From NCBI RefSeq assembly GCF_007747655.1, contig NZ_CP036274.1, positions 2,356,001 through 2,420,000 of the forward strand: DNA of 64,000 nucleotides, in the 5' to 3' direction. Shown one piece after another: positions 54,308 through 63,590 of this stretch (within the stretch, counting starts at the first letter, position 1; every line of letters starts with the position of its first letter). The position numbers were made by a program, and so were the translations under genes. The DNA comes from Anatilimnocola aggregata (GTDB lineage Bacteria > Planctomycetota > Planctomycetia > Pirellulales > Pirellulaceae). The notes beneath the pieces are model-generated. The model saw only the letters and a program-made list of their open reading frames with translations, did not search any database and was not told where the DNA came from.

Positions 54308-55726
54308 TTGCTTAAGTCGCCGTTCGCATTTTGGTTTCTATTGCCCGCTGCAGCCCTGCTGCTCGCTGGGTGCCAGATGCCGTATGTGAATCGGCACATC
54401 GAAGCAGTGAACTCCGAATATCGCGAACTCGAACAGTACAGCTACGAACTCGAAAAAGAGAACAGCCAGCTGTGCGACGAAGTCGAACAACTGCGCGAGG
54501 ATAACGAGCGACTGCTACGCGGCGAAAAGCCGCTACGCCGCCCGGGTCCGCTGGGAATCATTCGTTCGCCAGAGAGCAGTTCGCCACGCGGCAGTTCCTC
54601 GGGCCGCAGCGGCCCCGATTTAAGCCCGCCGAGCGTCGACATCCCTGCGATCGAAGTACCGGACGCAAGCCCTGCACCGTCGATTCAACCGCCAGCCAGC
54701 ATGCCGGCACCAGCCCCCACCTTGCCGCCACGAGGAATTCCTCCGGCCAATTTTCGGAGTGGCGCAGCCGGCCGGTCACCGAGCAGCAACGTTTCGTCGC
54801 AAAAGCCGGCGGAGAACTCTTTGCCGCTGTTGCCCTCCGCGCCGAAAGCGCCGCGGCACATTCTGGACGATGCACCGCCGGCTCTCGAGCAATCTCAGCC
54901 CGCGGAATTGCCACCGCCGCCGGCGCAGCCCTCGCAAGTGGAGCCGGAACCGGTCGATGCGAAGGTAACGCATCTGTTTCTTAATCCGCTCCTGACGCGG
55001 GGCGCGAACCTGGATCAAATTCCTGGTGACGACGGTTTATCGCTTGTTTTCGAACCGCGGAATCAGTCAGGACAATTCGTGCCGCACGCCGGCCCCGTTT
55101 CGATTGTGGTGCTCGACCCAACCAAGGAGGGCGATGCGGCGAGACTGGCGCGCTGGGATCTCGACGAACAATTGGCCAGCCAGCGAATCAGCCGCAGCAG
55201 TTCCGCGCGCGGCATTCATTTGCAATTACCTTGGCCCGGCCGCGTGCCTGAATCGAATCAAGTCAAACTATTCGTCCGCTTCGAAACGGCCGATGGTCGC
55301 AAAGTTGAAGCCCAGCACGAACTGCTACTAAATCCTGCGGCTCAAGCCTCGCAGCGTTGGACGCCGCGGCCGGGCGATCGCCCGCGTGCGACGATTACCA
55401 GCACGCCCATCGTGAGCAGTCCCGCGGCCGCAGCCAAACCCAAGGCGACCCTGTCTGACGTTAATCCACCGTTGCCAGCCCCGGCAGTGCAGAGCGATTT
55501 AACGAAAGTCGCGCCGCCCCCCGCTGCGATGCCTGCACCTGAAATGAGCGCCCTGCCCCAGTCGCAACTGATTCAAGAGCCTGGCTCACAACAGCCGGCA
55601 ATGGCCAGCAAAGATCAGCCTGGCAGCGAATCTTCTTCGCTCCTGACGCCCCCCCCACCGCGGTCGTCGGCATCTCCCACCGCTCCAGCGCCGGCCACAC
55701 GCCCCGAGTGGAAGCCGTTTCGTTAG
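54308..55726 (+). CDS. Coiled-coil, proline-rich lipoprotein
   Basis: The 472-residue protein has a lipoprotein signal ending in LLLAGCQM (lipid on Cys 22). A coiled coil follows (residues 35-70, YRELEQYSYELEKENSQLCD onward), then a long Pro/Ser/Ala-rich linker (residues 80-215), a beta domain near residues 220-350 (VSIVVLDPTKEGDAARLARW; LFVRFETADGRKVEAQHELL), and a second Pro/Ala-rich tail. It starts at TTG with only a weak ribosome-binding site, so the start is uncertain. It precedes the large FtsK/EssC-like ATPase gene by about 220 bases. Probably a periplasmic envelope spanner; function unknown. Confidence 0.7.
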   Translation: MLKSPFAFWFLLPAAALLLAGCQMPYVNRHIEAVNSEYRELEQYSYELEKENSQLCDEVEQLREDNERLLRGEKPLRRPGPLGIIRSPESSSPRGSSSGRSGPDLSPPSVDIPAIEVPDASPAPSIQPPASMPAPAPTLPPRGIPPANFRSGAAGRSPSSNVSSQKPAENSLPLLPSAPKAPRHILDDAPPALEQSQPAELPPPPAQPSQVEPEPVDAKVTHLFLNPLLTRGANLDQIPGDDGLSLVFEPRNQSGQFVPHAGPVSIVVLDPTKEGDAARLARWDLDEQLASQRISRSSSARGIHLQLPWPGRVPESNQVKLFVRFETADGRKVEAQHELLLNPAAQASQRWTPRPGDRPRATITSTPIVSSPAAAAKPKATLSDVNPPLPAPAVQSDLTKVAPPPAAMPAPEMSALPQSQLIQEPGSQQPAMASKDQPGSESSSLLTPPPPRSSASPTAPAPATRPEWKPFR

Positions 55727-55948
55727 GCCTTCGAGCGAATTTAAATCGCGGGCGAAATCACCACTCTGCCAATGGATGCCGATAGCCGCCAGCCAGGGCT
55801 CGGGATAACATTGGGTTGACGGCTCTCTTCTGAATGATTCTTCTTGATTTCGCCCGGGCCACCGTTTGGTTTGATGACCGCGTGGCGCGGGGCGGGGCAA
55901 ATCGGCCAGAAGGAAGAGGCTGCAGCAATAGAAAGTACTTTCGCTGTG

Positions 55949-58900
55949 ACTATCGCCCGCATCACGACCGAACAGCAGCAGCAATTGATCACCCGCCTGG
56001 CGCAATTAGTGGCCGAGCGCGCGCGCGAAGAAGTGCAGATTCACGAGCGGCATCAGACTCGGCTGGCAGCCATTTTTCAGCGGTACGAACAGCAGCGGAA
56101 TCAGTTGATTGCGCAGTTCGAGAACCGGCACGCAACGCGAATTGGTGATTTCAGATCGGAGCGAGATTCGCTCCTGCTGAAGTATGAGACCGCGGGACAA
56201 AAAGTCCTAGTCGAGGAAGATCGCTTTCAACAAAAAGAGAGGGCGCAGCACACCGAGGCGATCGAAGATGCTCGCAACTTGCTGCAGCATCGGCGCGACC
56301 AGATCCAGGCGAGCTTTAAAGAAGCCGAGGTCATTCCCAAGGTGGAGTTGGGCCGCTTCAAGCAGCAGGCCGATCAGGTGGAAGTGCAGATCACGGCCAT
56401 CGTGAACGATGCCCAAGCCGTCGTGCGACGCCGCTGTGCATGGCCCGAACAGTTTCCGCCCCTGCCCACGGTTCCCGAGAATTTGCCGAAGCATTCGTAC
56501 TTCGAACGGATTGCGGGGAGCTTGTCGTACGCGGGGAGCAAGTCGTACGAACTGAAGCAGGAGCGGGTCGCGAAGTTTTTGGAAGATGGCTGGCCGTTCC
56601 TGATCTTCCTGTTTTCACTCGTGCTGTTTCTGGCGATCGTGCTCGGGCTGTGGCTGTGGTCGATCATCACCGGTACTGCGCTGGTGGCGTCGTTAGCGGT
56701 GGCGATCATCCTGCCGATCGTGCTGTCGATTGGCACGCTGCAGGTGCTCAAGCCGATTGCCCGGCGACATGCCGAGCGCTTGACGGGCGAATTTCAACTG
56801 GCGATTTCCGAAGCCCGGTCGTTCGTGCAAGCAGCGCTCCGTTCGGCCCAGGCAGAAGCCGAGCGTCAACTGCGGCAGTTGACCGAGCGGCGGGACGACA
56901 ACATGGAAGCGGCCTATGCCGAGTGGGAACGAACGCACGAAGCGGAAATTTCTCGCAATCGCAAAGTCACGCAGCAGGCGTCGGTCGAGTATCGGGGCAA
57001 GCGGACTTCGATTGAGGAACAGCACGAAGGGAGCCTGCTCACTATCGAGCAGCAGGCTCCGCCGGAGATCGACCGGCTGGAGGAAGATTTCCAGCGGCAG
57101 CTTGTCGAACTGAGCGAATCGTTTCGGCATGATCGGACGGCTGAGTTGCAATCGTTCGCCCAACAGTGGCAAGATCTGGCTGCGCGCTGGAAACAAGGGT
57201 TGGCTCATTTCGAACAAGTCCTGGGCGAAATGAATGAGTATTGCGACGACCGCTTTCCCAGTTGGGACAAGCTGATCGCCGACGAGAAGTTCCAGGCGAC
57301 CGCGACCACGGCTCAGCCCGGCAGCGATCTCGCTGCCCTGCGATTCGGCCGCTATACCTTCGATCCCGCCGCGCTCCCCGGCGGCGTGCCCAACAGCGAA
57401 GAGTTCAAGCTGCCCCCTTCGGCCTGCGAGTTTCCCGCCGTCATTTCTTACCCGCAGGTTCCGTCGCTGCTGCTCGAAGCCGAAGGAGACGGCCGCGATG
57501 CAGCGGCTAGTGTGCTGCGAAATGTGATGCTGCGAATGCTGACGTCGTTGCCGCCGGGCAAGGTCCGGTTCACGGTCATCGATCCGGTCGGGCTCGGGCA
57601 AAATTTCTCGGCCTTCATGCACCTGGCCGATTACGACGAACGGCTGGTGGCCAGTCGCATCTGGACCGAAAGCGCACACATCACGCAGCGGCTCTCTGAC
57701 CTGACCGAGCACATGGAGAAGGTGATTCAGAAGTATCTGCGCAACGAGTTCGCTTCGATCCAGGAGTACAACCTGCAAGCGGGCGAAGTTGCGGAACCGT
57801 ATCAGATTCTGGTCATTGCCAATTTCCCCGCCAATTTTTCCGAAGAAGCAGCCCGGCGTCTCGTCAGCATCGCGGCCAGCGGTTCGCGCTGCGGCGTCTA
57901 TACGCTCATCAGCACCGATCGCCGCCTGAAGCTGCCGCCGAATTTCGACTTGGCTGATCTGGAAGGGATGGCCGCCACGCTGGTGTGGGACGAAGCGACC
58001 AAGACGTTCCGCTGGAAACAGCCTGACTTGAACCCGCTGCCATTGCTGATGGAGCAACCTCCGGACGACGAACACCTGACGCAGATGATTCGCACCATCG
58101 GTGCGCAAGCAAAAGCGAACGCCCGGGTGGAGGTTCCCTTCGGATCGGCACTGCCGCCGTTTGCGGATTGGTGGTCGCGCGATAGCCGGGAAGAAATTGA
58201 AGTTCCGCTCGGTCGAGCAGGCGCGAAGAAGATGCAGTCGATGCGACTGGGGAGGGGAACTTCTCAGCATGTGCTAATTGCCGGTAAGACGGGTTCGGGA
58301 AAATCGACGCTGCTGAATGCCCTGATTACGAACCTGGCGATTCACTACTCGCCCAACGAGTTGCAGTTTTATTTGATCGACTTCAAGAAGGGGGTCGAAT
58401 TCAAAGCGTATGCTGCCCAGCGACTGCCGCACGCTCGCGTCATCGCCATCGAGAGCGAGCGCGAGTTTGGCATGAGCGTGCTGGAACGGCTCGATCAGGA
58501 ACTTAGGCACCGGGGCGATCTGTTCCGGAAGCATACGGTGCAGGATCTGCGCGGCTATCGGAACGCGAACCCGACGGCTGTCATGCCGCGGATTCTGCTC
58601 GTCATCGACGAATTTCAGGAGTTCTTCACTTCGGACGACAAGATCTCGCACAATGCCTCGCTGCTGCTCGACCGGCTGGTGCGCCAGGGCCGTGCGTTTG
58701 GTATTCACGTGCTGCTCGGCTCACAAACATTGGCCGGGGCCTATTCGCTGGCGCGAAGTACGCTGGGACAAATGGCCGTCCGTATCGCACTTCAGTGCAG
58801 CGAGTCCGATGCTCACTTAATCCTCAGCGAAGACAACAGTGCGGCCCGGCTCCTCAATCGCCCGGGTGAAGCGATCTATAACGATGCCAACGGTCTGCTC

Positions 58901-59881
58901 GAAGGAAATCATCCGTTCCAAGTCGTGTGGCTCTCGGACCACGAACGCGAAGGATATCTCAAGCAACTGCACGCACTGGCCGAAGAGCGGAACGTCTCGG
59001 CTGGATCGCTCACCGTGTTCGAAGGAAACGAAGCTGCAGACCCGCGCGAGAATCGTCAGCTAGTGGAGTTGCTCCAAAATCCTGCTTCTGCTGTCGCCGC
59101 TTCGGGCCCGCGCGCTTGGCTGGGGGCTGCCGTAGCCATCAAAGACCCCACCGATGTTGCTTTCCGCCGGCAAGCGGGTGCAAATCTGCTCGTCGTTGGT
59201 CAGCAGGAGGAACTGTCGCTCGGCGTGATGGCGAATAGCGTGATCGCGCTGGCGGCTGCCTTGCCGGCGCAGGCACCTGAAACCAGAACGCCCTCGTTCT
59301 ACATTCTCGATGGCACGCGTCCCGATTCACCTGAAGCGGGCTTTTGGGAGCGGCTCGTTCGCCAGTTGGATTTGTCGGCCAGCGTGGTGAATGTGCGCGA
59401 CTCCGATGTTGTGATTAAGAAACTGGCCGAAGAAGTCGAGCGCCGCATGGCAGCGGGCGATCAGATCTCGCCGCCGCTGTTTCTCGTCGTCTACGATCTG
59501 GCTCGCTTCCGCAAATTAAAGAAGTCGGACGACTTCAGCTTCAACGACGACGAAGGGGGCGGCAGCATTGATAAACAGTTCATCAACCTGCTGCGCGAAG
59601 GCCCGGCGGTTGGCGTGCATACGCTCATCTGGAGCGACAACTGCACCAACGTCACGCGCTGGCTCGATCGCAACACGCTCCGCGATCTTGAGTATCGCGT
59701 CCTCTTCCAGATGAGCGCCAGCGATTCGAGCCATCTGATGGACAGCCCCGCGGCCAGCAAGCTTGGTCCGCATTTGGCGCTCTTCCATAGTGAAGAACAA
59801 GGGATGGCGGAAAAGTTCCGACCCTATGGTTTGCCGACGTCCGAATGGCTGGCCGAGGTGAAGCGGCTGCGCACTTCATAG
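55949..59881 (+). CDS. Triple-ATPase FtsK/SpoIIIE-EssC-like protein with N-terminal coiled coil
   Basis: About 1311 residues from the GTG at 55949, where homologue-like sequence begins; the frame is open back to TTG 55844. Order: coiled coil (residues 5-200), two membrane helices (about 205-265), another coiled coil (about 285-400), a degenerate ATPase-like domain (about 480-720), the main FtsK/SpoIIIE ATPase with Walker A GKTGSGKST (about 780) and Walker B RILLVIDEF, and a third ATPase-like domain lacking Walker A (GANLLVVGQQEEL). Three tandem domains with membrane helices before them recall EccC/EssC, the ATPase of type VII secretion, but the N-terminus is coiled-coil, not FHA. No other secretion genes lie nearby. 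It probably moves proteins or DNA at the membrane. Confidence 0.85.
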   Translation, partial: TIARITTEQQQQLITRLAQLVAERAREEVQIHERHQTRLAAIFQRYEQQRNQLIAQFENRHATRIGDFRSERDSLLLKYETAGQKVLVEEDRFQQKERAQHTEAIEDARNLLQHRRDQIQASFKEAEVIPKVELGRFKQQADQVEVQITAIVNDAQAVVRRRCAWPEQFPPLPTVPENLPKHSYFERIAGSLSYAGSKSYELKQERVAKFLEDGWPFLIFLFSLVLFLAIVLGLWLWSIITGTALVASLAVAIILPIVLSIGTLQVLKPIARRHAERLTGEFQLAISEARSFVQAALRSAQAEAERQLRQLTERRDDNMEAAYAEWERTHEAEISRNRKVTQQASVEYRGKRTSIEEQHEGSLLTIEQQAPPEIDRLEEDFQRQLVELSESFRHDRTAELQSFAQQWQDLAARWKQGLAHFEQVLGEMNEYCDDRFPSWDKLIADEKFQATATTAQPGSDLAALRFGRYTFDPAALPGGVPNSEEFKLPPSACEFPAVISYPQVPSLLLEAEGDGRDAAASVLRNVMLRMLTSLPPGKVRFTVIDPVGLGQNFSAFMHLADYDERLVASRIWTESAHITQRLSDLTEHMEKVIQKYLRNEFASIQEYNLQAGEVAEPYQILVIANFPANFSEEAARRLVSIAASGSRCGVYTLISTDRRLKLPPNFDLADLEGMAATLVWDEATKTFRWKQPDLNPLPLLMEQPPDDEHLTQMIRTIGAQAKANARVEVPFGSALPPFADWWSRDSREEIEVPLGRAGAKKMQSMRLGRGTSQHVLIAGKTGSGKSTLLNALITNLAIHYSPNELQFYLIDFKKGVEFKAYAAQRLPHARVIAIESEREFGMSVLERLDQELRHRGDLFRKHTVQDLRGYRNANPTAVMPRILLVIDEFQEFFTSDDKISHNASLLLDRLVRQGRAFGIHVLLGSQTLAGAYSLARSTLGQMAVRIALQCSESDAHLILSEDNSAARLLNRPGEAIYNDANGLLEGNHPFQVVWLSDHEREGYLKQLHALAEERNVSAGSLTVFEGNEAADPRENRQLVELLQNPASAVAASGPRAWLGAAVAIKDPTDVAFRRQAGANLLVVGQQEELSLGVMANSVIALAAALPAQAPETRTPSFYILDGTRPDSPEAGFWERLVRQLDLSASVVNVRDSDVVIKKLAEEVERRMAAGDQISPPLFLVVYDLARFRKLKKSDDFSFNDDEGGGSIDKQFINLLREGPAVGVHTLIWSDNCTNVTRWLDRNTLRDLEYRVLFQMSASDSSHLMDSPAASKLGPHLALFHSEEQGMAEKFRPYGLPTSEWLAEVKRLRTS

Positions 59882-59915
59882 GCCGTTTGCAAGCGTGAAC
59901 AATTTCCGCGGCAAC

Positions 59916-60227
59916 TTAAGGCTCTTCAATTCCTACCTGCACTTCATCCCCAGTCACGCGGACGGGGAACGAGGCATGCACGAGCGACTTGCTGGTTTGA
60001 TGCTGGCCGCTGGTGACATCGAACTGAAAACCGTGCCAAGGACAAGTGACGACGCAGCCCGTGAGTCGGCCCTTGCCCAGCGGTCCACCCTGATGCGGGC
60101 AAAGTCCATCGAGGGCATAGAACTGACCGTCGACATTGAAGAGGGCGACGATGTGCCCGGCAGCAATGCATTCGCGCGACGACCCCGGGGGACAATCGCT
60201 GACTTGGGCAATCGTTATCCAGTTCAT
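59916..60227 (-). CDS. Rieske-type [2Fe-2S] ferredoxin
   Basis: The 103-residue protein has both iron-sulfur motifs of the Rieske fold: CPHQGG (C43, H45) and CPWHGFQFD (C62, H65). It lacks a signal peptide or oxygenase domain, so it is likely a soluble electron carrier, similar to the small subunit of nitrite reductase or dioxygenase ferredoxins. Its start overlaps the stop of the acyltransferase gene (ATGA), so the two are translationally coupled. That pairing is unusual; no reductase or oxygenase partner is seen in this window. Confidence 0.9.
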   Translation of the reverse strand: MNWITIAQVSDCPPGSSRECIAAGHIVALFNVDGQFYALDGLCPHQGGPLGKGRLTGCVVTCPWHGFQFDVTSGQHQTSKSLVHASFPVRVTGDEVQVGIEEP

Positions 60228-61183
60228 GCGGCGTCGCGTCGTTCAGTCGGAGTTGCTGCGTCCCGGAGGGAAGCCTTGGCTCGGGCTCGCTGGGGCGGAT
60301 CGCGCCAGCGGCGGTGCAGCCACCAGTATTGATCCGGGGCTTTGCGAATCTCATCTTCCAGCACGCGATTATACCACTGCGTGAGCCGCTTCACGTCGGT
60401 GCAATCTTTCGGCAGCGCTTGCGGGTCGGCGATATCGGCCAGTCCCAATTCAAAATGCAACGGTTTATCGCGTCGCTTGCAATAGAGCAGAATCATGGGC
60501 GCATCACTCAGCAGTGTGAACAGGGCCAGGGCCTTGTGGCACGAAGCGGGGCGACCGAAAAAGTCGACCCAACAGCCTTTGGGCCCAGCGTGTTGATCGC
60601 CGAGGAGGGCCAGGGCACCTTTGTTCTTGAGCACCGTATCTGCCTGGTTCGCACTGCCATTTTTGGGCAGGATGAACTGCCAGTTCAACTCGCGAAAGCG
60701 GAGGACGAACTCGTCGAGATACGGATTATCCAGCGTACGCGTGACGGTGAAGGTGCTGATACCGAGCATGCCGCTCATCAGGCCGGCGACTTCAAAATTG
60801 CCGAAGTGGGCGGTAACGAGCACGCGCGGCCGGGCAAGCAGCAGACTGCCAACGAATTCGCGACCACGTTGCAGTTTGATGTACTTGCGCCAGTTGGTGG
60901 AGTGGATCTTGCGGGGGGCATGGGCAATCTCACAGACCATCGTCAGCAGATGGACCCACATGCCACGGCCGATTTCGTTTCGCTCGGCGAGCGACTTCTC
61001 GGGAAAAGCCTGGGCGAGATTCTCGTCCACCAATTGCCGCCGCAGCTTGACGACGTCGAACATCAGCCAGGCCAGCGCCCGGCACGCCGACACGCAGGTT
61101 TCGATCCGAACCGCTTGCACCACGGCGATGATAATTCGCACCAAGAGGTACAGTGGGTAATCGAAAGCTCGGCGGATACTCAC
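60224..61183 (-). CDS. LpxL/HtrB-type lysophospholipid or lipid A acyltransferase
   Basis: The 319-residue membrane-associated acyltransferase shows the family catalytic strand VTAHFGNFEVAG (usual H-x4-D/E, here His with Glu) and RTLDNPYLDEFVLRFRE, LALLGDQHAGPKGCWVDFFG, and the end QYWWLHRRWRDPP typical of LpxL/HtrB. It would add secondary acyl chains to lipid A or a related lipid. Start is GTG 61183, with AAGGA 7 bases upstream; upstream codons add 42 unlikely residues. The final residues (ATPTERRDAA) overlap the Rieske gene. The exact acceptor is unknown. Confidence 0.86.
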   Translation of the reverse strand: MSIRRAFDYPLYLLVRIIIAVVQAVRIETCVSACRALAWLMFDVVKLRRQLVDENLAQAFPEKSLAERNEIGRGMWVHLLTMVCEIAHAPRKIHSTNWRKYIKLQRGREFVGSLLLARPRVLVTAHFGNFEVAGLMSGMLGISTFTVTRTLDNPYLDEFVLRFRELNWQFILPKNGSANQADTVLKNKGALALLGDQHAGPKGCWVDFFGRPASCHKALALFTLLSDAPMILLYCKRRDKPLHFELGLADIADPQALPKDCTDVKRLTQWYNRVLEDEIRKAPDQYWWLHRRWRDPPQRARAKASLRDAATPTERRDAA

Positions 61184-61435
61184 GGAACGATCCTTCGCGC
61201 GCGTGAAGAGGCTATGGTCGGCAGCGGCGGCAATTGTTGCACGATCTGGGCGGCAAGCAAAGGTCGAATCTGGGTAGCTAGCACCGGATGAATCCGGCCG
61301 GCAATTCATCTAGCCCTTGGCGAGCGTCGCTTCTATACTCCCGCCCGCTCAGAGGTTCCTGCGCAAGGATCGCGCAACCCTTTCGTGCTGACGGATGTTT
61401 GTTCCCGACGAGCAATTTGCCAAGGATGGCTCTTT

Positions 61436-62659
61436 ATGTTTCGCACGCTCGCGCCCGCCGCTGTGGCAATGTGCCTGTTGCTGGGCAATGCACTGGCTGC
61501 GCGTGCGCAGACGAATTCTCCCTTTCAACCCACGACAACTTTGCCGTCAGCGCCGCAGCCACTCGACGAGATTAAGAAGCAACTCCCCGGCGGGTCATCA
61601 GCTCTGCAACCTGTGCAACCTCGCGATGGTCTGAGTGGGCTGAAAGTGAGTAAAGGAAGTGGCACACTGCCGAATCAGCACGGGCAGGTGTGGCGCGAAT
61701 ATGACCTGACACCGTATACGTCGCGCATCAAGGATGTGGCCAAGCCAGAGCAGGCCGTTATCGATTGGATCCTCCGCGAGACCGGCACCGAGACCTGGTT
61801 CAGCACGCCGCTCGGTGTCCTGAGCGCAGATAGCAGCACGCTGCGGGTTTATCACACGCAAGAAGTGCAAGCGATTGTGCGCGATGTGGTCGAACGGTTC
61901 GTCGGCTGCGATCCGCAGACACAAACCCTCAAACTGCGGATCATTACCATTAGCAATCCCAGTTGGCGTTCGCATGCGGTATCGCTGCTCAAGCCCGTCG
62001 ATGTGCAATCTTCGGGCGTCGATGCCTGGCTCCTCTCGCACGAGAATGCCACGGTGCTCCTCGATCAATTCAAGAAACGGGCCGACTACAAAGAACTGAT
62101 GTCGATTTCGCAGTCGGTGATTCATGGCCAATCGTTGCCACTGTCGCAAACACAGGCTCGCAACTACACCCGGTGGCTGAAGGTTCGGCCCGATGGCTGG
62201 TCGGGTTACGATCCAGTCGCTGGCGCGGTCGACGAAGGCTTCAAACTGGAACTGAGTCCGCTGATGTCGCTCGATGGTCGCACGGTCGATGCCCAATTCA
62301 AATGCACGATCGACCAGGTGGAAAAGCTCGTCAACGTCCCGTTCGATGTCGTCGTCGGTGGTCAGACGCAGCGGTCTCAGATTCAAGTCCCTCAACTGGT
62401 CAGTTGGCGACTTTCTGAACGATTTCGCTGGCCTGCCGACCAGGTTCTACTCCTCTCGTGCGGAGTAGTGGCGAGTCCCACGGGCGAAACGGGCGGTGCG
62501 CTGGCATTCCTTCGTCCGCTCGAAGGTCGCGGCAGCCGCAGCGATGCCCTGATGCTGATTGAGTATTCGCGCCGCATTCCGAACGGACCAGCCGATAAGT
62601 TTCAAAACAACGCAGCTGGTTCCGTTTCTACTAATCCTGTTTCGCGCGGTCGTTACTAA
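61436..62659 (+). CDS. Exported hypothetical protein
   Basis: The 407-residue protein has a signal peptide (FRTLAPAAVAMCLLLGNALAARA). After a Pro/Gln-rich linker comes a folded region: DLTPYTSRIKDVAKPEQAVID followed by a segment like a secretin N-domain (STLRVYHTQEVQAIVRDVVE), then a beta-rich half (SRWKVR-like and VEKLVNVPFDVVVGGQTQRSQ). No secretin pore domain is present. Start ATG at 61436 is 9 bases after AAGGA. The lipoprotein gene that follows starts 19 bases later, so they are cotranscribed. Function unknown; an envelope assembly role is possible. Confidence 0.7.
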   Translation: MFRTLAPAAVAMCLLLGNALAARAQTNSPFQPTTTLPSAPQPLDEIKKQLPGGSSALQPVQPRDGLSGLKVSKGSGTLPNQHGQVWREYDLTPYTSRIKDVAKPEQAVIDWILRETGTETWFSTPLGVLSADSSTLRVYHTQEVQAIVRDVVERFVGCDPQTQTLKLRIITISNPSWRSHAVSLLKPVDVQSSGVDAWLLSHENATVLLDQFKKRADYKELMSISQSVIHGQSLPLSQTQARNYTRWLKVRPDGWSGYDPVAGAVDEGFKLELSPLMSLDGRTVDAQFKCTIDQVEKLVNVPFDVVVGGQTQRSQIQVPQLVSWRLSERFRWPADQVLLLSCGVVASPTGETGGALAFLRPLEGRGSRSDALMLIEYSRRIPNGPADKFQNNAAGSVSTNPVSRGRY

Positions 62660-62678
62660 CACACTCACCGCTACGTCC

Positions 62679-63524
62679 ATGCTCTCACCCCTGCATCATC
62701 GCCAATTCATTTTCCTCGCCCTGGCGTGGATTGCGTTGGCGTTTTGCCTGACGGGTTGCAAGGGCATGCTGCGGGGTGTCGATCAAAGTGCGCTGTACGG
62801 TGCCCCAGCTGGGCCGGTCGATAACCCGCTCTTTCTGCCGCCGCTCGATCCCGAATTTGTCTGGAGTCAGCTGGTCGATTCGCTGGACGATCATTTTCGC
62901 ATCGAGCGCGAAGAACGCGTGCGTTTGATCGGCGGCATCCTTACCGAAGGTCGTATCGATACGTTTCCACAAATCGGTTCGACGTTGCTCGAGCCGTGGC
63001 GTGGCGACAGCACTCCCGGCTATGAAAAGTTGCACGCCACGCTGCAATCGATTCGGCGTAAAGCGACCCTACGATTGATTCCGACCGAAGGCGGGAGCCT
63101 GGTCGACCTGGTGGTGCAGAAGGAACTGGAAGACCTCGATAAGCCAGAGCATGCCACTGCTGGTGGAGCGACAATGCGGTACGACGGTACGCTGGTTCGT
63201 CGCGAAGGTCTGCCCGGGCGCTACAGCGTATCGCTGGGGTGGATTCCGATTGGCCGCGATTGTTCGCTGGAGCAGAAACTGCTCGCCGATATTCGCGCGC
63301 GGCTGAATGTGCCGGCAATTGGCCCCGGGAATGCGGGTGCTGTAATCAGCCAAGGCGAACTCCCCGCGGGATCGCTCCCCATCGAGAGCATTCCTCCGGG
63401 CAACGTTCGTCCTTCCGGTGAACCGCCACCGATTCCCGCCTGGCAACCGCGCAGTCCTGAATCGTTGCCCGCTCCCTCGGGACCGCCGGCAGGAAACATC
63501 CTGCTGCCGAGCCGTTTGCAGTAG
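62679..63524 (+). CDS. Lipoprotein of unknown function
   Basis: This 281-residue protein has a signal ending in the lipobox FCLTGCKG (lipidated Cys near residue 28). The mature part begins with a segment like FVWSQLVDSLDDHFRIEREE, a mixed alpha/beta fold, and ends with a Pro-rich tail (GEPPPIPAWQPRSPESLPAP). I do not recognise the domain. The start is ATG at 62679; the longer frame from 62559 overlaps the upstream gene. It lies between an exported protein and lnt, the enzyme that would complete its lipid anchor. Confidence 0.75.
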   Translation: MLSPLHHRQFIFLALAWIALAFCLTGCKGMLRGVDQSALYGAPAGPVDNPLFLPPLDPEFVWSQLVDSLDDHFRIEREERVRLIGGILTEGRIDTFPQIGSTLLEPWRGDSTPGYEKLHATLQSIRRKATLRLIPTEGGSLVDLVVQKELEDLDKPEHATAGGATMRYDGTLVRREGLPGRYSVSLGWIPIGRDCSLEQKLLADIRARLNVPAIGPGNAGAVISQGELPAGSLPIESIPPGNVRPSGEPPPIPAWQPRSPESLPAPSGPPAGNILLPSRLQ

Positions 63525-63590
63525 AATGAACTATCGTCAACTGGCTAGTGGTGGCCAGCGATTCGCTCTGCGTGCAAGGATGTTGTTTTC

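Noticed and set aside
56693-58270. Minus-strand open frame of 525 codons
   Set aside because: Antisense to the ATPase gene; Arg/Gln-rich without motifs.
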